A DNA stretch of 64,000 nt from Brugia malayi. Its lineage: Eukaryota > Nematoda > Chromadorea > Rhabditida > Onchocercidae. Below, piece by piece: positions 50,601-62,252 of the stretch. Each line of letters starts with the position of its first letter. Positions within the stretch are counted from its first letter, which is position 1. The notes under the pieces are model-generated. The model was given only the letters and a program-made list of their open reading frames with translations. It was not told where the DNA came from and searched no databases. The position numbers were made by a program, and so were the translations under genes. The DNA lies in assembly GCF_000002995.4 (NCBI RefSeq), contig NW_025062476.1, positions 11,840,501-11,904,500 of the forward strand. The letters are read 5' to 3'.

Positions 50601-53101
50601 GAAATGTCGAAATGTTGTTGGAGAGGTATCTGTAAATCTGGTTTAAATGATAGATCTGGAAGTTATCCCTTTTTGTAGTAATTTCAAAATCGCTGACTTC
50701 GAATTTCTTCCTTGGAATGTCATCAAAATCAGCTTAATGAGCTGGTATTTGTTCTAGAAAAGATCCAATATGTTGCTTATTGTGTACTTTTGAAATGATA
50801 ATTTGATCGGAATGACCTCTCAGCAAGTCAATAGCAGCTTTGATCATGAAATCAATTTCTGAATAGGAACGTTTTCGAATTTATTTGATCGGAAAAGTAT
50901 GTAGCTGGTACATATTTTTTGAGTCTACCTTCTTCCTGAATTTCGTAGTAAAGTATGATGTTAATTCATGATAGTTCGAAGGTAATTGTGGTAGATTGAC
51001 ATTTGACTATTCGAAGTATGAATCAGTCTGAGCATAGCTTTGGCTTTTGTTTTTTTGTCTTGGTTCGAACATAACAGAAAATTCCCATTTAACTTTGATC
51101 GGATAACCGGATAGAACATGAAGATGAGCTTTGTTAAGTCAGATCTCTGATAGATCTAGTAAAACGATCATTCAGGATGCTACTGAAACAAAAATTTCTG
51201 AGCCATTCTTGAATAACCAAACTCCTGAATGCATCCGGAATCTTTCGTGCACGGTTAAGCTATCTTCTCTTCTAGAACACTCTGTCGTAACATTTGTCTT
51301 TCATTTATTGCTGAAAATTTCTGTGGAACTGTATTTTTCTTTGAGCCTACACAAAATCTTTTTAAATGAAGGAAAGCGTGTCATCCTTTGCACCTAAAGT
51401 GCATCTATCAGGAAAATAGTCGCATCCTTTGCACCTGAAGTGCATCTATCAGTAAAGTAGTCTCATCCTTTGCACCTGAAGTGCATCTATCAGTAAAGTA
51501 GTCTCATCCTTTGCACCTGAAGTGCATCTATCAGTAAAGTAGTCTCATCCTTTGCACCTAAAGTGCATCTATCAGGAAAATAGTCGCATCCTTTGCACCT
51601 GAAGTGCATCTATCAGTAAAGTAGTCTCATCCTTTGCACCTGAAGTGCATCTATCAGGAAAGTAGTCTCATACTTTGCACTTGAAGTGCATCTATCACAA
51701 AAATGGTCTCATTCTTTGCACCTGAAGTATAACTATCAAAGAAAAGGTCTTGCACTTTACACCTGAAATTATTCTTTCATACGTAACAAATCTGGATGAT
51801 GATAGCGAAATTTCCAGGTCGTAGATCTGTTTGGAACATTCTTCTCGTAGACGGATAACTTTTTAGTAGAGGTTTCTCAACCATCTGTTCAAATTAGAAA
51901 TTGCAGTTGTCATTCCCAGGATAGTTTTTCTAAAGCTAATAACATAAGAGTAGTCTGACTTATGATCTTACCGGATACTATTACCAGCGTAGTGCGTAAC
52001 GTAACTTCAAAAAGCTTTTCCGCTAGGTATGATTTCCTCATTCATTATGATTACATTTCAAAGATACAGTTTTACATAATTTTATTACCCATAGAGTAGG
52101 CATTAAATGTATATTACCTTGACTGGAAGATCGACTTTCTCATACGAAAGCAATCTTCCTGGATTGGATAAAGCGATAGCACTAGAATGTATTGCTTTGG
52201 CTACAAGACCGTCTTTTTCATACCGAAGTAATTTTTCTCGAGTGGATGAGGTGACACTCTGAAACATTCATATTAGGAGACATTGCTAACGTCCGTGTTA
52301 TATTAAGATTACACGTAGTATTAAGAGATTAAAGAACAGGCAACATGATTAAGTGATTCATCCATGTAAAATATCTAAATTATAACGGTTATATTTCAAA
52401 TTGTGGTTCTATGAAATTTCAAATCTCGTTGAAAATTCAAATATCATTAAAGTTGGTTTTTGGAATGAATTACTTTAACTGTAGACTTGTTATCATCGTG
52501 CGGAGAAGTTCCATCCGGAATAGATGCAGGAGAACTACTCTGCAAAAAATCATTTGAAACAGTATTAATATTACATCTCGTTTATTGCATCAGAATTATC
52601 TGTATTAAGAAATTGAAGGATAGGTGATATGATTAGAAGATATCGTTTTTCAAATTTTAAAGATTATAGCATTTCTAAGTGAAATTTCACATCTATTTAA
52701 ATCTGTTATTAAAGCAATTATTGAAGTGTATTCGTCATTGAAATAAGAGTTAAATTTTGGATGATGAAAAGCTGAATTTGTTATTACACACACAATAAGT
52801 AAGCTTTTCCTTTTGTCGTAAAGTGGAGATAATAGCTAATCCGTAAAATCATATGACGCAATTCTCATCTGTATTATAGCAGAATATTTGTATAATAAAT
52901 TTATAATTTGTGTTATATTTTTATAATAGTAATTTCTTTATTAACGCAAAAAGTATGATTTCATTGGGTGAAATGTAATGTTTGTCTGATAGTTAAATTT
53001 AAATTAAAATAAACCGAAATACGATCATCTGCTAGTAGTATCGTGAAGCAAAATTGAAGTATTACAAAAGTCATCCACCAATATAACATTTGATATGTCA
53101 T
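47689..53101 (-). CDS. Secreted repeat-exon protein B (paralogue of A)
   Basis: Minus-strand exons: 53015-53101, 52474-52539, 52118-52258, 48535-48600, 48316-48378, 47689-47835. All junctions are phase 0. The total is 570 bases, about 189 residues. The signal peptide (MTFVILQFCFTILLA, then DDRIS) is similar to that of gene A. The second exon is almost identical to the first cassette of gene A (SSSPASIPDG..., HDDNK). The third exon is 141 bases and contains two related halves (REKLLRYEK... and GRLLSYEK...). The 66-base fourth exon is a diverged cassette (NNFPASI, HDDN). The fifth (63 bases, SPSFVLEQKP) matches the diverged exon of gene A. The last exon encodes VPRKRLPTKQR, an Arg-rich stretch, and a helix-like end GLLASVVGSAVSGIID. 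A LINE relic occupies the 3.5-kb third intron. Function is unknown. Confidence 0.75.
49230..51400 (-). mobile_element. Decayed non-LTR (LINE) retrotransposon in an intron of gene B
   Basis: Frames with many stops and shifts on the minus strand retain pieces of a non-LTR polyprotein. An endonuclease-like piece near 51,140-51,200 reads LNDRFTRSIRDLT. A linker typical of these elements lies near 50,140-50,350 (YHNSLITSNGYSLLTQ). Reverse transcriptase pieces are GLDRISSKIWKRGSQAFQ near 50,060-50,120, FVDLTKPF near 49,780-49,813 (where intact elements have F-V-D-L-x-K-A-F-D), and YIRYRTDG near 49,560-49,590. The clade was not assigned. The copy cannot encode an active enzyme. Its composition is less AT-rich than the host DNA, as expected for an insertion. 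Confidence 0.7.
51382..51775. repeat. 41-bp tandem repeat next to the LINE relic
   Basis: About nine copies of a 41-base unit containing CCTTTGCACCTGAAGTGCAT and CTATCAGTAAAGTAGTCTCA lie head to tail. The last copies are diverged. Within the unit, TGCACCTGAAGTGCA is a near-perfect inverted repeat. The array lies at the 5' side of the minus-strand LINE relic and may be part of it. Confidence 0.85.
51776..52117. other. Unassigned intronic DNA between LINE-associated repeat and exon 3
   Basis: This stretch is of moderate composition with no clear exon. It could be the 5' end of the LINE relic or original intron. No protein match is claimed. Confidence 0.4.
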
Positions 53102-54767
53102 TTTAAAGCTGAAAACAAAATTTTTTTATTTATAAAAAGTTACAACTGAAAAGAATAATTCCATTAGTAATTAATAAAAGTGTAAATACCATAAAAAAAA
53201 ATAAATAATACTTAACTTTAAGTAGAATGAATGAAAATAAAATGGAACTTACATTATATAATAAATAACCTTTTCAAATCATTCACTAAATATGACAAAA
53301 TAAATTTTTTCTATACATACATATACATATATTTATATATGATATAAAAATTAAAAAATTGTGTGCGGAAAAATTCAGAAAGATAAAATTCGATATGATA
53401 ATTAAATTGGTTTTTTTATGATACTATATTTTATTGAGATTTTGATATATGGGAAAATTTTTCGCACGAAATTTGAAGATGATTTACAATGGCAGCATTT
53501 AATACATATATATTGCATTATTTTTTCATTAAATGATTTAATTTCAAATTTGAATTTTTATCAAAAATAATTCCTATGCAAGAAAGGAATGAAAGTAGAA
53601 CATAGTAATTTGCCATTGTGTAATATATATTAATTAATCATATGTTATTATTGAAAAAATAATACTGCTGTGATCACGAAAAAGTGATTGCTCATGTGAT
53701 ATCATATCATTTAAATATCATTTAAATTTTGTCATTTTTTTTGTCATATCATTTAAATTTTGATATCTAGTGAATATTTGTTATGAAGTATTATATATGT
53801 ATTATTACTTTTCTTTTTTATCATATCATTAACTTAGTGATGGTAATCGTTAAACAGTTCGTTTGCATCACATAATTCATTTTATCAGAATGATAATAGG
53901 AAGGATAATTATGCCATACTACAATTTTAATATTTAAAATAATTTTATTTAATGTTTAACTCAGGCATATCGAATAATATAGTGTGATAAAGTACATTGA
54001 TAAGATATGCTGATTTATTATGTTATTAGTTTTCAGCTTGCCTAAATATAAATATATATTTATTTATTTATTCAATTGTCTATTTAAATTTTAATTTACT
54101 CCATGAATTACTCCATTTCGCATTTGTTCATTTGTGTTCTGTGATTATTGCAAAAAGAATTGTTCACTTGCTTCTTTACTGAAAAATTTTCATCATTTTG
54201 AATACTTATTTTGATATTTCAGCAACTACTTATTGACTCATTTCTACTCGCTTACTTTACTGTATAACTTATATTACCTGTATAACCGTAATAATTCAGT
54301 ATCTCATTGTATAAGTTATGTTCACTTTCTTTTTTTGCTAAAAATTGCAATTACGGATTTTACAAACATTAGAGTACATTTTAATAATAGTATTTCAAAA
54401 AAAAAAAATTATCGTCTTTTTCTCTAAAAGCAATTTTTCTAGATGTAGAATTTTAGGTATAACATTTAGCTCTTTTTAGAATTGCAAAAATTCTTAGATT
54501 TAAAAATTTTTTAAAATAAAGAAAGTGAATGATAAATTTATGGATGATAATTTAAGAATAATGTCATGTAATCTATATTATAGTAGCTATCATTATCACT
54601 AGTTTTTATTATGCAGTTTTTTGCAGTTTTCATTTTTCAATTTAACAAACGATTTCTGAAATGTGTCAATGATAAGTGACATTTTTGAAGATATGAAATG
54701 GGCAATAACATTTCATAAACAATTGCAGCACACTTAAAAATATGGCTAAGCAAATGATTGACAATAA
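52474..54767. repeat. Segmental duplication, copy 2
   Basis: This segment is nearly identical to 44,204-46,560 except for an island around the signal-peptide exon. It includes the first cassette exon, the signal-peptide exon and about 1.4 kb of upstream DNA of gene B. The duplicated upstream part holds no supportable gene. Confidence 0.85.
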
Positions 54768-54779
54768 AAAAAAAAGTGT

Positions 54780-55370
54780 TTTATAATAAAAGTTCTAAAA
54801 TTATTTTTTTATTGAATAGTCAAATTTTTTGCAAATAATACAAAAACAGTTTTTTTTGCAGACAATCAATACTGATATTTGAAGCAAAAGTGAAAGAAAA
54901 AAATTGAATTTCATTAAACAAAAACTTTTTTTTGTTCAAAATATTTTCATTGTTAAAAGATTACACAATAATTAATTTAGAAGATGAAAAAATAATTACT
55001 GAAATTGATAAGTAGGTTAGAGTGGTGTAATTAACTTCAAGAATTTGATGATATTTAAAAGTTATTTTATCATATTTCAGAGTTATTTTCAAATTACTAT
55101 TTCAGTTATAAATTTTTCAGAGGAACATAAATTATGTAAAATTAGAAATTAATTTGTTGATATTTTCTTAAATTAGGTTTAAAATTAATTGCTGATTTCC
55201 TTTATTAGTCGAAAATAAAAGTACGCGATGCAATTCCACAAAGAGTGCTGTAAAATTTTTAATTTTTTACTACTTGTAATTAAAAGAATTTGCATTCTCT
55301 ATTTCCTTTTTTAAATTATATAATTTTTATTAATTTTGAATCCCCAAATTATTGTATCAGATTTTTGGAA
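54780..55370. repeat. Third, orphan copy of the repeat-exon 3' flank
   Basis: The DNA here resembles 46,600-47,100, with shared landmarks such as ATTGAATTTCATTAAA, AGAATTTGATG, AAGAGTGCTGTA and GTATCAGATTTT. In the other two copies this flank leads to the C-terminal exon of a repeat-exon gene. Here no such exon follows, so this looks like the remnant of a third locus. Confidence 0.5.
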
Positions 55371-56767
55371 CATATGAATATGCTAAAGTTATTTAAATTT
55401 TTACATATTCAATTTAATTTGCTCAAAAATATTTTGTTAAATCACATACAGAGTATCCAGCAGCTGATATTTAATTAAAATTTGATGAATTGCAATAAAT
55501 TTATAGAAAGTATGAAAGAAATTAGTTTTTTTTCTCATTAATTAATCCTCCAATATGAGTATTTTACCGATTTCATATATATTTCAAGTAGAGAAATTTA
55601 AATTTCAAATTAAATTTTGATGACTTTCACAAGTTAGTGTAAGCAATAAAACAATAAAAAATTTTTAACATACCCATTTTGAGATATATTTAAATTATGC
55701 TTTTAATCAGATTACCTTTAAAGAGATCCACTCTTTGTTAATTTATTGCTACCTTCAAGGTAAAATAATCATATGTATATGATAGCATATCTAAAAAAAA
55801 AAAAACAAAAAAATATTTTGGAATATTTGAAATTGATGATTGCTTATTTTAATTATAGAATTTGAAATGAATTATTGTATGTCTGATTAAACTGAATTAA
55901 AATAATCAAAATGAACGATCGTTTATGTAAAAGATTCAAATAAATGATAAACATGAATGTATTTATAGACACATTTCTTTTTCAATCCATTGATCTACAA
56001 TATAATTTCATCCAAATCTTAAATACAAATTCATAAATTTATAATACCTGATTTTTTGCATATGTTTTATTAATTTAATTAAAGTTTTTTAATCATTTTT
56101 TATTTTAGATTCTCATAAGAAACGCAATGTTGAATACTGCTAAAGATTTTTATATTATTTTATTATTATTTTCAATGTTATTTTTATTTATTATTATTAT
56201 AATTTTGATCATTTACTTTTATTATTATAATTCAAATTAGGCTCATATCATTTGTTACTTTCTAATTATGTTTTTTTCATCATTCATATTTATTTTCATT
56301 GTTAGCCAAAAAAATATATTATCATTCTCAGTTTCATTTATTAAAAAAAATATTAACAAGTATTAAATTATAAAAAGAACGAATAGGTTTACTTATCAAA
56401 CGATTACTTATCAAAGCATATCAAAAGAATGGAACAAAACTGATTAGTGATAATATTACTCATCAACAGATAATACTTAATCATATAAATACTGTATCAT
56501 ATATTTCAAATCCATCAAAAAAGTTTAACTTAAAAATTTATCATTCAATTTGTTCCAATCTTTTTTCTCATTTTATTATCCATTCATTTTGCTAGATAAG
56601 GATATTTGAATAATTGAATTGATAAAATTGTTTGATTAATAAGTAACCTTCAAATATTCTTCTCCCTCATTTCTTATTCTCACTTATTTCTCTCTCTCTC
56701 TCTCTCCCTCTCTTTCTTCTGTCAGATTTATTATCCATCTGATTACATTCCCTTTTATTTTTTCTGC
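55371..56767. other. AT-rich DNA, no supported gene
   Basis: No convincing exon chain was found. A CT microsatellite lies at about 56,690-56,715. A plus-strand ATG near 56,128, after TTTTAG, opens a short hydrophobic frame, but its donor is poor. Confidence 0.5.
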
Positions 56768-56856
56768 TCATTTCGATTGATGTGTCCAAGCGGTAAACAA
56801 TTTTTTGGCGGTTGCATCATTTGGCATATGCGTAAACAATGTATATTTTTTAATAG
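56768..56856 (-). CDS. Possible terminal exon (copy 2 of a duplicated exon)
   Basis: On the minus strand, TTTTTTTTGCAG is followed by two bases completing a codon, then 28 codons and TGA. The frame contains PNDATAKKLFTAWTHQ. It is closely related to the exon at 59,681-59,772 in the same phase, with silent third-position differences at the shared P and D codons. No upstream exon was identified and the family is not recognised. Conserved noncoding DNA is the main alternative. Confidence 0.35.
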
Positions 56857-56959
56857 CTGCAAAAAAAAAGGAAAAAGAAAAAAGAGAAAAAAAGAAATGT
56901 AAATTAACAAAAAACAAAAACGAAATTACAGAAATAAAAGTTAGTAAATTTTTAAAATA

Positions 56960-57440
56960 GCACTTAATAATATAATAATATTAAAAAACCATAGGTAATA
57001 TTTATAAAACATATATAATGGTTATCATTTATTAAAATGATAATTATCATTTATAAAATATCACTTGAAAATTTAATAATATTAAAAACCCATAGCTAAT
57101 ATTTATAAAACATATATAATGATTATCATTTATTAAAATAATTATTATCATTTATCATTTGTAAAATATCACTTGATAATATAATAATATAAAAAACCAT
57201 AAGTAATATTTTATAACATATATAGTGATTATCATTTATTAAAATGATAATTATCATTTATAAAATATCAATTGAAAATTTAATAATATTAAAAACCATA
57301 GGTAATATTTATAACATATATAGTGATTATCATTTATCATTTGTAAAATATCATTTGAAAACATAATATTATTAAAAAGCAAAGGTAATATTTATTTAAC
57401 ATGTATAATGATGATAATTTATCAAAATGATAATCATAAA
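56960..57440. repeat. About 100-bp AT-rich tandem repeat, five copies
   Basis: Copies begin near 56,998, 57,098, 57,203, 57,303 and 57,383 with TAATATTTATAA. They carry TATCATTTATTAAAATGATA and palindromic TGATAATTATCA words. The repeat could extrude hairpins. No coding potential. Confidence 0.75.
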
Positions 57441-58745
57441 AGCATTATACAACATTTATCACAAAAGTTTTATGACATTTACTACAATAATTGATTTGTT
57501 TATTGCAAAAGTATGCTAAAAATGAGAATAATAAATGAAACTTTACATATTAAATTAATTTATTTGTTACTTAAATTTTGTAATAAATGCGTAAAATCAC
57601 AAAAATACTAAATAAGAAAAGAAAGTGCAATGGAAATTAATTGCAAAATGAAAATTACTGCAATAATTGAAAAATAAATAAATAAATAATTTGAAAAATA
57701 AAAAATAAAATTATTGATAATATTAATAAGTCAAAAATTTATGATTGCAAAGAATCAAATTAAAATTTTAATTGGTTATTTTATTATAAGCAACGATTTA
57801 GTCAGAAAAAATACGGTTTATAAAGAAAAATGAACAAAAAAAATTGCACATATCGATGTTACATGAAAATGCAAATAATTCCGAAAGTAAAGTAACAAAT
57901 TTAATTTAATCAAAACTTTTCTTTTAATTTCAACAAATTTTTTTTGGCATTAATGAATGTTTCGCATTCGTTGTTTAACTGAAAATATTATTAAACGATA
58001 CATATTTTTGAATATTTTTTAAAAAAACCACAAATTTCATTATTTCATTATAGTTCTTTTTTTAATTGAATATAAATTAGCATAAAAGTTAAAAATGATA
58101 ATTTATATAGCTTTCAGATCTTTTTTTTTTCTGAAAAAGAATATTTTACTTTAAAATATCTATAAAAATAGCTAAATGATCAAATAAGTTTTAATTTATT
58201 TTTTTGTTTACTTTTTCCCTTTATTTTTTTCTTCCTTTTTGCATTGAATATGAAATGTTTGTTTGATAAAAGCTACAAAAAAATGAAAATTTAACATATT
58301 TTAGGTTAATTTAATAAATAAATATTGATAATATAACCAAGAAATCAAGAATTATCAATAATATTTCCTAAATTTTTTAAAATATAAATATATAAACTTT
58401 AATCTCTTCGTGCTCATTCAATTAGTGAAATATAACGAATGATAATTAATTAATCCGTGCTCTGCATTAATTACATCGACTGAATAAATTTTTCATATCA
58501 AATTAGAATGTAAATGAGATATTATTATAATAATTCAATTTTTAAAATATTATTGCTACATAATTATAAATTATTGCAAATTTATGAAATTACAATTACA
58601 AAATAATTTCTTTCTTTTACATTTATTATAATTTTATACTTATTATTAAATTTTATTTCTTTTTTTTTTCACTCATTCTTTTATTATCACAAACTATAAT
58701 CTCTGAAAATATGGCATAGAGTAATAATGGAAATTGAAATTGCAG
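57441..58745. other. AT-rich DNA, nothing recognised
   Basis: No exon, repeat array or element could be supported on either strand. Confidence 0.5.
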
Positions 58746-58840
58746 GTGCAAGTTGCACACCTGAAGGTATTATGCAACCTGAACATCGTTCACTTTCATT
58801 ATCAGTTAGCTATTGCCAGTGTCGTTGTACTTGTACATAA
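58746..58840 (+). CDS. Possible terminal exon of a Cys-rich secreted protein
   Basis: A GAAATTGCAG acceptor is followed by two bases, then 30 codons and TAA. The peptide contains SCTPEGIMQPEH and ends YCQCRCTCT. Such a C-x-C-x-C-x-C end looks like an extracellular Cys-rich protein. Upstream exons were not found and an AATAAA lies about 150 bases or more downstream, so this remains an isolated candidate. Confidence 0.3.
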
Positions 58841-59680
58841 TCTCTTATCAATTGATATCTTTCATTGATAATCTACAAAAAAAAAAAAGAATTAATAAAA
58901 ATTGATAAAAAATTTTTTTCAATTTTGCTTTTTCTTTAACAATTTAATAGGGTATTTATACAAATATAATGAAATTTTTTAAGAGATACGACAATTACTT
59001 ATTAATTTTTATTTAAATCAATTTTTTTTTTTTATTATTATGAGAAACGAAAAAATTACTGTTATAATTTATGATATATGTGTATATTAACCATAAAATG
59101 TTTATATTTTCTTGCTTAATTTAGTTTGTTTCTTTTTTTTTTTACACAAGAAAATTGGTATTAATAAATACTTTTACTTTTTGTTTAAATGAGAAAAAAA
59201 AATTTTATTTATATGGAATTGTAAATTATGTATGTATGAATTTTTGATTTTTTTAACTTCTTATTTTCATCCATTGATTTGCCTTTTTTTTTTTTTGATC
59301 GATTAAATGCTAATTGATTCATTTCAATTAAGATTATATGAAAATTTTAAGATTCTATCAAAGATCAATGTTAATTAATGATTATAGTAGCAGTAATGTT
59401 TATTATTATTATTATTATCAACTATTATTGAAATAATTGTTATTAATTATTATTTTTATTATTACTACTACTAGAAGCATTTTTTTATTTATTTTATTAT
59501 TATTAAAAGTAATATTTGTGGTATTTGTTATGTTCACCGTATAATACTTAAAAAAAAAAAAAAAAAACAATTTGCTTATTCTAATCAAATAATTATTGAA
59601 TGTAGTGGAATGAAAAAAAAAAAAAAAAAAAAAAGATTATGGAAAATATATGACACATGGAGATTCTCCATCTCTACATA
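58841..59680. other. AT-rich DNA, nothing recognised
   Basis: Long A and T runs, and ATT/TTA triplet stretches around 59,400-59,520. No exon is supported. Confidence 0.5.
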
Positions 59681-59772
59681 TTACATAATTCCGCGGTATG
59701 TCCATTCGGTAAACAATATTTTGGCGGTAGGGTCAGAAGGACATTTGCATACCAGTAAACAACTCTTACTGT
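59681..59772 (-). CDS. Possible terminal exon (copy 1 of a duplicated exon)
   Basis: On the minus strand, CTTGATGCAG is followed by two bases, 29 codons and TAA. The peptide contains SCLLVCKCPSDPTAKILFTEW. It shares P-x-D-x-TAK-x-LFT-x-WT with the frame at 56,768-56,856. The candidate exon at 60,308-60,355 ends in phase 0, which does not fit this phase-1 entry, so the two cannot be joined as they stand. Unrecognised family. Confidence 0.35.
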
Positions 59773-60307
59773 CTGCATCAAGATATTAAGAATAAAAAAA
59801 AGAAAGAGAAAAGTGAAGTATTATGGTGACAAATGTAACAAATATTTTTGGTAAAATAAAAAGAGAAAAAAAGAAAAAGAAAATACTTTTTAATATTTTA
59901 TTAATTTGTGAAATTGAAATTTCTATCAACATTTACAAATAGTTTTTTTTTTTTTTTTTTTTTTTTTTGTACATTTAAAATCAATTTAAAATTCTAATTT
60001 CAATTATGATTAAATTATAATTTGAAAGTGAGGAAGAAATCAATAATTAATTCTTAATATTAACATAAAATTTCTGAGGATTTACTATTTTTTTTTTCTT
60101 GTTAAATTCTAAAAATAGTAAAACAGAAGAAACTTTGAACATATCAACTCTTCATTAGATATTATTTATTTCATCAAAATTTTCATTATTCAAGTTTTGA
60201 ACTTAAAATTATTTAAATTTGTAATAAAGGCATGGAACTGTATTTTTCAGAATTAATAAATTACTTAAAAAAGTTAAAGTTGAGTGAATGAATCATTTGG
60301 AACTCAC

Positions 60308-60355
60308 AGTGCCGAAATTATTATAATCAAATAGTTTAGATTGTCCATCAGCCAT
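60308..60355 (-). CDS. Possible first coding exon
   Basis: On the minus strand, an ATG opens MADGQSKLFDYNNFGT and is followed directly by a strong donor, GTGAGT. No acceptor-like sequence sits before the ATG. The following exon could not be placed with matching phase, so this is a weak call. Confidence 0.25.
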
Positions 60356-61283
60356 TCAATTTAAAATTAAATTAGCAAAACGTATTATTTTCATCTCTTA
60401 ATTCATTATCAGTTATTATCACTTTGACAACAATATCAACAATATCACTACTGTTAACTTTGCATAGTAAACAGAGAAAATTGAATTATCGATTTAAATA
60501 TTAATATTTCTATCAGGAAATTAGTACCTGCAAATTAGGAGAGACAGTTTGAAATAAAATGAAAGAGAATTAATTGAAGTGTCTAACTTGTTCCATCGAT
60601 TTTCAATAAAATGAACAATGTAATTTGCAAAAAACATTTTAAAACAATTTTGCAATAATTACATAACTTATTATTATATAAAATGTAACCGTTTTTGATT
60701 CTTATTTAATGCAAATTTTAACAAATAAAACCTTTTTCCACTTCTTTATCCGATTTTCCCTGTCCGTTATAAATAATAATAATAATAAAATAAAAAATAA
60801 ATAAATAAAATTATCTGCAGCAGTAATATTAAAGTTTTACAATCAAGATAGAAAAATTTGATTTTAACCCAAACTATTTATAACTTAAACTTAATGACTG
60901 ACTTTAATTTCCAATCTGTAATAATATTCACAACTTTTGATGTCCTTTTTTTGTTTTTGTTTCTTTTTTTTCTTTGAAATTTAAAGTTTTTTAGTTTACT
61001 ATTTTTGCAATCTGAAATTATTTTGAGAAAGTAAAAATGGTTATACTTCCAACAATAATTACAAGTTAAAAAAGCTGTATTAGTGATTATCGATTATTGT
61101 AAGAAAAATAGATCACTTTGATCTACTTGAATTTACTGATGCAACCAAATCAATTTTCCGTAACCAGGAATTTACTTAATATGCTATGGATAAATGCAGA
61201 AGAATAAATAATACTTAAAATTAAAGGATGAAAAAAAAGTTAGAATTATTTAAGTTAAAAATATATAATTTTACCATCTGTGA

Positions 61284-61503
61284 AACAAAATAAAAAAAGA
61301 AATAATTCAACAATTTCATTAATTTTATAATCAACACAATGAAATATTTAATAATATCATTGTAAATAGTTTTCGTGAAATTCTTAACAAATTTCTGATC
61401 TTAATAAATACCCAAAACGATCAAAACAGAATGTCTATGTGATACCTAATCTAATATCATCCATTGTGATAACATCATATCACTTTTTTTTTTTGATCTA
61501 AGC
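61284..61503. repeat. Inverted repeat, left arm
   Basis: This arm of about 220 bases pairs with 62,253-62,488 read in the opposite direction. Shared landmarks are AATTCAACAATTTCATTAAT, GTAAATAGTTTTCGTGAAAT, AATACCCAAAAC, GTCTATGTGATA and ATCCATTGTGATAACATC. The match looks about 90 percent by eye. It could be a foldback element or a MITE-like insertion. Confidence 0.85.
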
Positions 61504-62252
61504 TGTAGTATATTAAAATGATAAATTAATATCATTAATTATCGAAAGATGAAAAAATACTGAATTATTTATTAATAAAACATTTGAAAACAAATTTTTT
61601 ATTTACAGAAATGACTGCATTAATTGAATGATAAGACATCATATAAAATTTGAAAATCATTGGTGAGGATATTTGTGACAACATTTCAAAGCATTTTTTT
61701 ACTAAGTATGTTTAAACTTAAGATATTATCACTCTATTTTGAATATGAGTTATTACTTGTAATTATTGCTGGAAATATTATTTTAGAAATAAACAATAAA
61801 CATTTAAATTTGATTATTTCCTTTTCTTTTTTTTTTTAAACATTTGTAAATTGTATTAAAGTTATTCATCCAAGTGAACATTTGTTATTTTGTCAATATT
61901 CCATTGAAGTAATTCATAAAATTATATTAAAGTGATATTAATTAGTCCGTTAATTATTATACTAACGAAAATCAATCGTTAAATGAAATAAAAAAGTATT
62001 TCAAATCTAATATTATCAGGAATTTTAAAATTTTTATAAAATTTAGAAATAGAAAAACTTAAAAGTAAAGTTATTATTGTATAATTGCTTCTAATTTAAA
62101 ATATTATTTAAAAAATGAAGTAATTTTTGTTTTTCATTTATTATTTATTAAATAATAATTTGTTATTAATATCGTTGATCATATAATTATTATTAGTGCT
62201 ATTATTGCTTTTTTTTTAATAACAATTAATTTTAACTTATTATGCATTAGAT
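61504..62252. other. Spacer between the inverted-repeat arms
   Basis: About 750 bases of AT-rich DNA with no open frame of note. No transposase remnant was seen, so if this is a mobile element it is non-autonomous. Confidence 0.5.

Noticed and set aside
51131..51397. 88-codon plus-strand frame
   Set aside because: It lies antisense over the LINE endonuclease remnant, which explains the composition.
51382..51775. CRISPR-like 41-bp repeats
   Set aside because: The units are contiguous with no unique spacers; this is a plain tandem repeat.
56104..56240. Possible signal-peptide exon after TTTTAG on the plus strand
   Set aside because: The hydrophobic frame is mostly AT-rich low complexity and has no acceptable donor that fits the Cys-rich exon at 58,746.
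56780..56908. Plus-strand frame MCPSGKQFFGGC... with four cysteines
   Set aside because: The opposite-strand frame is the one shared with the copy at 59.7 kb, and the plus frame is broken by a stop in that copy.
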